Origin: UBA4615 sp044359175
GTDB taxonomy: Bacteria > Pseudomonadota > Gammaproteobacteria > Burkholderiales > Burkholderiaceae_E
Assembly (NCBI GenBank): GCA_044359175.1
Contig: JBIKMO010000028.1
Span: forward strand, 1-26,676
DNA length: 26,676 nt
Reading direction: 5' to 3'
Program-made: the position numbers and the translations under genes
Part shown: positions 20,711 to 26,676 of the stretch, one piece after another
How positions within the stretch are numbered: the stretch's first letter is position 1
Layout of the letters: every line of letters starts with the position of its first letter
The notes under the pieces: generated by a model
Seen by the model: the letters and a program-made list of their open reading frames with translations, nothing else
Told to the model about the DNA's origin: nothing
Database searches by the model: none

Positions 20711-23700
20711 TGACTCCCTCCGTCGATCTGACTGCGCTGTCCTGGTGTCTGCCCGAGATCCGCGAGTCGCTCGCCCGCGCGGAGGCCGAGCTCGACCCGC
20801 TGTCGCGGGCCGGCGCTGCCGACCCGGCACGGGTGCGGGCCGCGCGCGGGTGGCTGCACCAGGCGCACGGCGCGCTGCAGGTGGTCGACCTCGAGGGTGT
20901 GTCCACGGTCACCGGCGAGGCCGAGCGGCTGCTCGACCGCATCGAGCGGGGTGAGCTCGCCCCGGGCGCCGAGGTGACGAGCGCGCTCTCGCGGACGTTC
21001 ACCGCGATCGTCGAATTCCTTGACGGCCTGGTTGCCGGCTCGGCGGACTCCCCGGTCTCGCTGTATCCGCAGTACCGGGATCTGCTGGCCGCAGCCGGTG
21101 CCGATCGAATCGAGCCGGCGGACCTGTACTCGGCCGACGTCTCGGTGCGGCCGCCGCGCGCCGAGCGGGTCGAGCCCCTGACCGACGCGGCGGCAGCCGC
21201 CGCCCGCGGCGAGTTCGAGCGGGGACTGCTGCTGTTCCTGCGCAACCCTCGGGACGCCGACGGCCTGGCCGGGATGTTCGCCGCGATCGACCGGCTCAAC
21301 CGCGCGCACCAGGCCTCCGCTCAGCGGACGTTCTGGTGGCTGGCCGCGGCCTTCTTCGACGCGCTTCGCGCGCAGGCGCTGCCGGTGGACCTGCATTCGA
21401 AGCGGCTGGTGGCGCGCGTCAACCTGCAGATCCGGCGCTCGCTCACGGGCCACGGCGATCCGATCCCCGACCGGATGCTGAAGGACCTGCTGTTCCTGCT
21501 GGCGCGTACCGGCGGCGGATCGCAGCGAGCCGACGAGGCGCGGCGGCTGTACCGGCTCGCCGGCACGGTACCCGCCGATTTCGAAACGCCGCGCTACGGT
21601 CTGGTCGACAGTCGCACGCTTCGCGCGGTGCGCGAGGCGACCGCCGGCGCCAAGGCGGCCTGGGAGCGGTTCGTGCGCGGGGGCCCGCAGGAGCTCGCCG
21701 GGTTCGCAGCCGCGGCCGGGCAGCTGGACGCGGGGGTCGCACGGCTGCCCTGGCCGGGCCTGCAGCGGCTGACGGGCACGCTGGTCGGGCTGCGCCGAGC
21801 GCTGTCCGCCGCGGGTGCGCCGCTGGTCGAACTGCTCGCGCTGGAGGTCGCGACCGGGCTGCTGTTCGTCGAGCAGACGCTGGAGCGTGGTTCGCGTGCG
21901 GTCGTCCAGCACGACCGTCGCGCGGTCGAGCTCGCCGAGCGGCTGGACCGGATCTGCGAGCGCCAGCGCGCCGACGACTCGGCCGCCCCCGAGTGGCTCG
22001 CCGAGCTGTCGCGGGCGGCGCAGGAGCGACTGACCACCGCGGCCTTCGTCTCCGAGCTGCAGGCCAACCTGCGCGGCTGCGAACAGGCACTGGACGTGTT
22101 CTTCCGCGAGCCGGCGCAGCGTGGCGCGCTGCCGGCACTGCCCCCGATGCTGCGCCAGGCGGCGGGTGCGCTGCGGCTGCTCGGCCACGACGAGGCTGCC
22201 GCCGGTGCGGAGGGCGTCGCGGCGCGCGTGGGCGCGCTCGTCGAGTCGAATGAGCCGCTCGCACCGGCCGAGTGCGAGCGTGTGGCCGCGAGCCTGGGTG
22301 CGATCGGGTTCTTCGTCGAGTCGCTGCTGCAGCCCGGTCGCGCCGGCGCCGGCTTCGAGTTCGTGCGCGACGGCGACGGATTCGTCGCGCGGCTCGGGGA
22401 TCCCCCGGTGCGTCCGACGCCCGCGTCCGCCGACGACGCCGACCTCGAGCCGGTCGCGGTGCAGGCCCCGGCCCCCGGCGCGATCTCGCCACCGGACCCG
22501 ACCGATGCCTCCGCGGCGGCCGCCAACTCGGCGCCCGAGCCGCCCGCACGGCCCGACCCGGACCCGCCGCGCACCAGCCCGCCAGGGGCGTCGCGCCCGC
22601 CCGCGCCGGGTCCTGCGCAGGCACCGCCCCCCTCGCGACCGACGCTCGCCGCGGGCGCGCCGACCCCGCCGCCGACGGCGGCCGCGCCTGAGGTCGATCC
22701 GGTCGACGCCGAGCTGCTCGAGGTGTTCCTGGGCGAGGCCGAGGAGGTGCTCGCCGCGATCGACGAGCACCGCGTCGCGTCGCAGTCCGCGCCGTCCGAC
22801 TCGGGTCACCTGACCACGATCCGCCGGGGCTTCCACACCCTGAAGGGCTCGAGCCGAATGGTCGGGCTGGACGCCTTCGGCGAGGCGGCCTGGGGGCTGG
22901 AGCAGGTGCTCAACGTGTGGCTCGCCGACGAGCGGCACGGCACGGCGGCGCTGTACGCGCTGATCACCGAAGCGCATCGCGAGATGTCCGGCTGGGTTGC
23001 GCGGCTGCGCTCGGATCCGGGGGCGCGGCTGGAGGTCGCGGCTCTGGTCGCGCGCGCGGCGTCGCTGCGCGACGGCGACGCCGCGCGGACGCCGTCCGAG
23101 CGGGCGTTGGCGGCGCCGGCCCCGATCCCGGCGCCGACTGCAGCGCCCGCGACGTCGAGCGATGCGATCGTCCCCATCGCATCCGAGCCCATCGCATCCG
23201 AGCCGGTCGCATCCGAGCCGGTCGCATCCGAGCCGGTCGCATCCGAGCCGGTCGCATCGGAGCCGGTCGCATCGGAGCCGGTCGAGTCGCCCGATGCCCT
23301 CGAGGCCTTCCTGCGTCGCGCCGCGGTTGCCGAACCGGGCGAGGAGGTGGTGGAGCTGTCCGAGGTCCTCGATCCGACCGCCCTCGGAGAGTCGCCGTCG
23401 CCCACGCTCGATCTGGTTCCAGGTGAGGGGACGCAGGCCGACGCCGCGCCCGACGGTCGTCCTGAGGTCGGCGAGGTCGCGATCGGCGGCCGGCGGCTGT
23501 CGGCGGCGCTGTATCGGATCTTCCTCGCCGAGGCCGAGCAGCTGCTCGCGCGGCTGAACGCGAGCGTCGCGCGCTGGCGCTCGGCGCCGGCGCTGCCCGC
23601 TGCCGAGGAGACCGTCCGCGCGGCGCACTCGCTCGCCGGCACGTCCCGGCTGGTCGGCCTGGACGGCGTGCACGCGATCGCAGATGCGCTCGAGCGATTC

Positions 23701-26538
23701 CTGCTGTCGCAGTCGCTGTCCGGTCAGGCGCTGCAGTCGCCGGACCTCGACGACTACGCGGCGGCGATCGCCGGGATGCACGCGGCGCTGGGCCGCTTCG
23801 CCGCCGGCGTCGAGCCGTTGCCGGATGCCGAGACCCGGGCCCGTGCCGAGTCGCTCGCCGAACGCTGGTCGCGATGGGCGAGCGCCGAGGACCGCCGGTT
23901 CGAAGACGAGGCGTCGGAGGCAGGCGATCCGTTCGCGGCGGCGCCCGAGGATGCAGCGCAGGCGGCTGCCGACCGCAAGGACGACCGGCCCGAGGTGGGC
24001 GCTCGCCCGCCGCCTGCAGCCGACGCGGGCGGGGGCGCGACGTCGGTCGTCGCACCGGATCCCGGCGCGATCTCCGGCCGAACGGAGCGGACCGCCAGCG
24101 GGTCGGCGGCCGCACCCGCCGGGCCGACCGACGCGCATCCGGGCGCACCCGCGCGCCCGCGCGAACCCTCGCCCGTGGGCGCCGTGCACGAGAGCCTCGA
24201 GGGCATCGCGGCGCTGTCCGACGAGATCGACCCGGACCTCGCGGCGGTCTTCATCGAGGAGGCGGACGAGCTCCTGCCGCGGATCGGTGAGGCGCTGCGC
24301 GGCTGGGCCGCACAGCCGGCCGATCCGTCGCTGCCCGCGTCGCTGATGCGGCTGCTGCACACGGTCAAGGGCAGCGCGCGGATGGCGGGCGCGATGCGCG
24401 TGGGCCAGCTGGTCCACGACATGGAGACCCGGATCGAATCGGCGAGCGCGCTGCCGCGGGTTCCGGTCGCGCTGATCGACGAGCTGATCGCGCGCTGCGA
24501 CCAGGTGCTCGCGCTGTACGAGGTGGTGCGCGACCCGGGGTCCGCCTCCGCGCAGGCCGCGGCCCGGTCGGTCATCGACGCGCTGACCGGCCAGGCCGGG
24601 GCGGCGATCGGGCTCGCCGGCGGCGCCGTGACCGACGCGCAGCCGTCTTCGTCGGCAGGGGGCGGGCGCGGCGTCCCGTCCGGGCCGTCCGATCCGGGGG
24701 CCAGCGCGCGCCCGACCGCGCAGCCGCTGATCCGGGTGCGTGCCGATCTGCTCGACCGACTGGTGAACGAGGCGGGCGAGGTGTCGATCGCGCGGGCCAG
24801 GCTCGACAACGCGCTGGGCGGCATCCGCCAGTCGCTGTCCGAGCTCACCGAGAACGTGAACCGGCTGCGAACGCAGCTGCGCGAGATCGAGCTCGCCGCC
24901 GATTCGCAGATCCAGGCGCGCAACGCCCGGAACCGCGAGGAGCAGCACTTCGATCCGCTGGAGTTCGACCGCTACACGCGCTTCCAGGAGCTCACGCGGA
25001 TGCTCGCGGAGTCGGTGAGCGACGTCGCAACCGTCCAGCAGAACGCGCTGCGGCACCTGGACGAGGGAGCCCGCGACCTCGGCCGGCAGGGCCAGGTCAC
25101 GCGCGACCTTCAGCAGGACCTGATGCGGATCCGGATGGTGCCGTTCGGATCGGTTGCCGACCGTCTGTACCGCGTGGTGCGGCAGGCGGCCAAGGAGACC
25201 GACAAGCGCGTCAGTCTGGACCTCAAAGGTGCGACCGCCGAGCTCGACCGCAGCGTGCTCGAGCGGATGGTCGGTCCGATCGAGCACCTGCTGCGCAACG
25301 CGGTCGTGCACGGGATTGAGCCGCGTTCGGGACGCCTCGCCGCGGGCAAGGCCGAGACCGGCGAGCTCACCCTCGACGTACGCCAGGAGGCCAACGAGGT
25401 GATCCTGTCGTTCGCCGACGACGGCGCCGGGCTCAACTACCCGCGGATCCGCGCCCGTGCGCTCGAGCGCGGGCTGATCGACGCGGACGCGGTGCTCGGC
25501 GAGCGCGAACTCGCGCAGCTGATCTTCACCCCGGGCTTCTCGACCGCCACCGAGGTCACCACGCTCGCCGGTCGCGGCGTCGGCATGGACGTGGTGCGTG
25601 CCGAGGTCGCGGCGATGGGCGGCCGCATCGACCTGCAGTCCACGCCCGGCGCGGGCACTCGCTTCACCGTGTACCTGCCGGTGTCGCTGGCGGTCACCCA
25701 GGTCGTGCTGCTCACGGTGGGTGAGGTCCGCATCGCGGTCGCCTCGGCGCTGATCGAGCAGGTGCTGCAGATGCAGCCCGAGGCGCTCGCCGGTGCGTAC
25801 GCGCGCCACCAGACCGAGTGGCAGGGCGAGCAGGTGCCGCTGTACTTTCTCGGCAGCGTGCTCGAACTGTCCGGGTGCACGCCGCTCGCGCAGCGCTACT
25901 CGCCGGTGGTGATGCTGCGCTCCGGGCACCAGCGTATCGCGCTGCACGTCGACCACGTGGCGCCGAGCCAGGAGGTCGTGGTCAAGCACGTCGGACCGCA
26001 GCTCGCGCGGCTCACCGGCATGGCCGGGGCGACCGTGCTCGGCAACGGCGAGATCGTGCTGATCCTCAATCCGGTCCAGATCGTGGCTGCCGGCCGCGGC
26101 GCGCAGGCCGGGCAGGGCGACACCGCCAGCTTCGCCCCGACCCGCATCGAGATCGTGCCGACCGTGATGGTGGTCGACGATTCGGTCACGGTCCGCAAGG
26201 TCACGCAGCGGCTGCTGGTGCGCGAGGGCTACCAGGTGATCCTCGCCAAGGACGGGGTCGACGCGCTGCGCCAGCTGCAGGACGCCGTGCCCGACGTGAT
26301 GCTGCTCGACGTCGAGATGCCGCGGATGGACGGTTTCGACCTGACGCGCAACATCCGCGGCGACGAGCGTCTGCGCGGCATCCCGATCGTGATGATCACG
26401 TCGCGCACGGCCGAGAAGCACCGCAGCCACGCGCTGTCGCTCGGGGTCGACGTGTTCCTCGGCAAGCCCTACGACGAGGCCGAGATGCTCGCTCACGTGA
26501 AGGCGCTGGCGGCGCGCCGCCAGCACGCGGCGGGCTGA
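20710..26538 (+). CDS. chpA: Hybrid chemotaxis histidine kinase ChpA/PilL
   Basis: This 1942-residue kinase drives the Pil-Chp system, phosphorylating PilG, PilH and its own receiver. Order of parts: an N-terminal degenerate phosphotransfer-like region (HQAHGALQ, 50-57), further helical domains to about 560, a Pro/Ala-rich linker (about 575-665), an Hpt domain with His709 (FHTLKGSS), a seven-copy pentapeptide repeat (823-857), a second Hpt with His973 (HSLAGTS, lacking the usual Lys), a third Hpt with His1217 (HTVKGSA), the CheA dimerisation helices (about 1340-1470), the ATPase (N box Asn1530 in LLRNAVVHG, G1 DDGAG 1570-1574, G2 GRGVGMD 1621-1627), a CheW domain (about 1658-1800) and a C-terminal receiver (Asp1867, Lys1919). 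All kinase boxes are intact. The start overlaps the pilJ stop. Usual names are chpA or pilL. Confidence 0.95.
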   Translation: MTPSVDLTALSWCLPEIRESLARAEAELDPLSRAGAADPARVRAARGWLHQAHGALQVVDLEGVSTVTGEAERLLDRIERGELAPGAEVTSALSRTFTAIVEFLDGLVAGSADSPVSLYPQYRDLLAAAGADRIEPADLYSADVSVRPPRAERVEPLTDAAAAAARGEFERGLLLFLRNPRDADGLAGMFAAIDRLNRAHQASAQRTFWWLAAAFFDALRAQALPVDLHSKRLVARVNLQIRRSLTGHGDPIPDRMLKDLLFLLARTGGGSQRADEARRLYRLAGTVPADFETPRYGLVDSRTLRAVREATAGAKAAWERFVRGGPQELAGFAAAAGQLDAGVARLPWPGLQRLTGTLVGLRRALSAAGAPLVELLALEVATGLLFVEQTLERGSRAVVQHDRRAVELAERLDRICERQRADDSAAPEWLAELSRAAQERLTTAAFVSELQANLRGCEQALDVFFREPAQRGALPALPPMLRQAAGALRLLGHDEAAAGAEGVAARVGALVESNEPLAPAECERVAASLGAIGFFVESLLQPGRAGAGFEFVRDGDGFVARLGDPPVRPTPASADDADLEPVAVQAPAPGAISPPDPTDASAAAANSAPEPPARPDPDPPRTSPPGASRPPAPGPAQAPPPSRPTLAAGAPTPPPTAAAPEVDPVDAELLEVFLGEAEEVLAAIDEHRVASQSAPSDSGHLTTIRRGFHTLKGSSRMVGLDAFGEAAWGLEQVLNVWLADERHGTAALYALITEAHREMSGWVARLRSDPGARLEVAALVARAASLRDGDAARTPSERALAAPAPIPAPTAAPATSSDAIVPIASEPIASEPVASEPVASEPVASEPVASEPVASEPVESPDALEAFLRRAAVAEPGEEVVELSEVLDPTALGESPSPTLDLVPGEGTQADAAPDGRPEVGEVAIGGRRLSAALYRIFLAEAEQLLARLNASVARWRSAPALPAAEETVRAAHSLAGTSRLVGLDGVHAIADALERFLLSQSLSGQALQSPDLDDYAAAIAGMHAALGRFAAGVEPLPDAETRARAESLAERWSRWASAEDRRFEDEASEAGDPFAAAPEDAAQAAADRKDDRPEVGARPPPAADAGGGATSVVAPDPGAISGRTERTASGSAAAPAGPTDAHPGAPARPREPSPVGAVHESLEGIAALSDEIDPDLAAVFIEEADELLPRIGEALRGWAAQPADPSLPASLMRLLHTVKGSARMAGAMRVGQLVHDMETRIESASALPRVPVALIDELIARCDQVLALYEVVRDPGSASAQAAARSVIDALTGQAGAAIGLAGGAVTDAQPSSSAGGGRGVPSGPSDPGASARPTAQPLIRVRADLLDRLVNEAGEVSIARARLDNALGGIRQSLSELTENVNRLRTQLREIELAADSQIQARNARNREEQHFDPLEFDRYTRFQELTRMLAESVSDVATVQQNALRHLDEGARDLGRQGQVTRDLQQDLMRIRMVPFGSVADRLYRVVRQAAKETDKRVSLDLKGATAELDRSVLERMVGPIEHLLRNAVVHGIEPRSGRLAAGKAETGELTLDVRQEANEVILSFADDGAGLNYPRIRARALERGLIDADAVLGERELAQLIFTPGFSTATEVTTLAGRGVGMDVVRAEVAAMGGRIDLQSTPGAGTRFTVYLPVSLAVTQVVLLTVGEVRIAVASALIEQVLQMQPEALAGAYARHQTEWQGEQVPLYFLGSVLELSGCTPLAQRYSPVVMLRSGHQRIALHVDHVAPSQEVVVKHVGPQLARLTGMAGATVLGNGEIVLILNPVQIVAAGRGAQAGQGDTASFAPTRIEIVPTVMVVDDSVTVRKVTQRLLVREGYQVILAKDGVDALRQLQDAVPDVMLLDVEMPRMDGFDLTRNIRGDERLRGIPIVMITSRTAEKHRSHALSLGVDVFLGKPYDEAEMLAHVKALAARRQHAAG
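23176..23280 (+). repeat. 15-bp tandem repeat coding for (I/V)ASEP pentapeptides in ChpA
   Basis: Seven back-to-back 15-bp units (GTCGCATCCGAGCCG and near variants) encode residues 823-857 of ChpA. The first two units start with ATC, the middle three are identical, and the last two share a C-to-G change, a pattern that points to stepwise duplication. Copy changes would keep the reading frame. Confidence 0.95.
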
Positions 26539-26555
26539 GCTCCGGCGCGCCTGCG

Positions 26556-26676
26556 TCAGCCCGCGGCAGCCATCTCCGAGGCCTCCCACATCGCCACCGG
26601 GTCCGGCACCGCGCCGAGCGCCGCCCGTGGCTCGCAGCCGGCGATGCGGTATCGCGGGTCGGAGCTCGCACGGCAT
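26556..26676 (-). CDS. 3' end of an unidentified gene, running off the window
   Basis: On the minus strand a frame open from the window edge ends at TGA (complement of 26556-26558), giving 39 residues that include DPRYRIAGCEPRAAL and PDPVAMWEASEMAAAG. Third codon positions are G or C in about 35 of 39 codons, and the composition is mixed, with Tyr, Trp, Met and Asp, unlike the Arg/Ala/Pro-rich shadow frames. It is probably a real protein C-terminus converging on chpA with a 17-base gap. I do not recognise the family. Confidence 0.5.
   Translation of the reverse strand, partial: CRASSDPRYRIAGCEPRAALGAVPDPVAMWEASEMAAAG

Noticed and set aside
19840..26676. Very long open frame on the minus strand opposite pilJ and chpA
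   Set aside because: The translation is Arg/Gln/Leu/His/Gly-rich with no domain, and the plus strand is fully accounted for by recognisable proteins. Long antisense frames are expected at this G+C content with strong third-position bias.

Overview
The window is high-GC DNA (visibly about 70 % or more G+C, with strong G/C preference at third codon positions) and reads as a chromosomal segment of a betaproteobacterium, most likely Burkholderiales. The basis is gene content and order: ribBA-ribH-nusB, thiL-pgpA-pncC, recA-recX, sucC-sucD-TerC, a major type IV pilin with a TfpX/TfpZ accessory protein, thiE, rubredoxin, and a complete PilG-PilH-PilI-PilJ-ChpA/PilL chemosensory cluster. The genus cannot be fixed from the sequence alone. 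I see no rRNA, tRNA, CRISPR array, insertion sequence or prophage.

Layout. (1) 1-4411, all +: a tightly packed housekeeping operon of ribBA (its cyclohydrolase half lacks the zinc cysteines), ribH, nusB, thiL, pgpA and pncC. (2) 4444-6277: recA behind a promoter overlapped by a LexA box, then recX. (3) 6278-9624: a 479-nt non-coding leader region, then sucC, sucD and a TerC-family membrane protein. (4) 9625-9901: a spacer with a hairpin and a 33-bp tandem repeat. (5) 9902-14243: a four-gene signalling operon of PP2C phosphatase, double-FHA protein, CHASE2 adenylate cyclase and a metallo-beta-lactamase-fold protein that looks like a class II cyclic-nucleotide phosphodiesterase. (6) 14244-16064: pilA with a sigma-54 promoter and a phased inverted-repeat array upstream, followed by a tfpX/tfpZ-like gene. 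(7) thiE on the minus strand, divergent from rubredoxin. (8) 17048-26538: a sigma-70-type promoter and the Pil-Chp operon pilG-pilH-pilI-pilJ-chpA. (9) The 3' end of an unidentified minus-strand gene closes the window.

How the genes may work together. The most interesting reading is a surface-sensing and motility neighbourhood. The Pil-Chp array (receptor PilJ, coupling protein PilI, hybrid kinase ChpA, response regulators PilG and PilH) and the pilin it controls lie within about 12 kb of a compact cassette holding both a candidate cAMP-making and a candidate cAMP-degrading enzyme, plus two Ser/Thr-phosphorylation parts (an FHA reader and a PP2C eraser). In Pseudomonas the Pil-Chp system controls cAMP through a differently built cyclase. 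A functional link here is inference from proximity. No Ser/Thr kinase is present in the window, so any kinase partner must be elsewhere.
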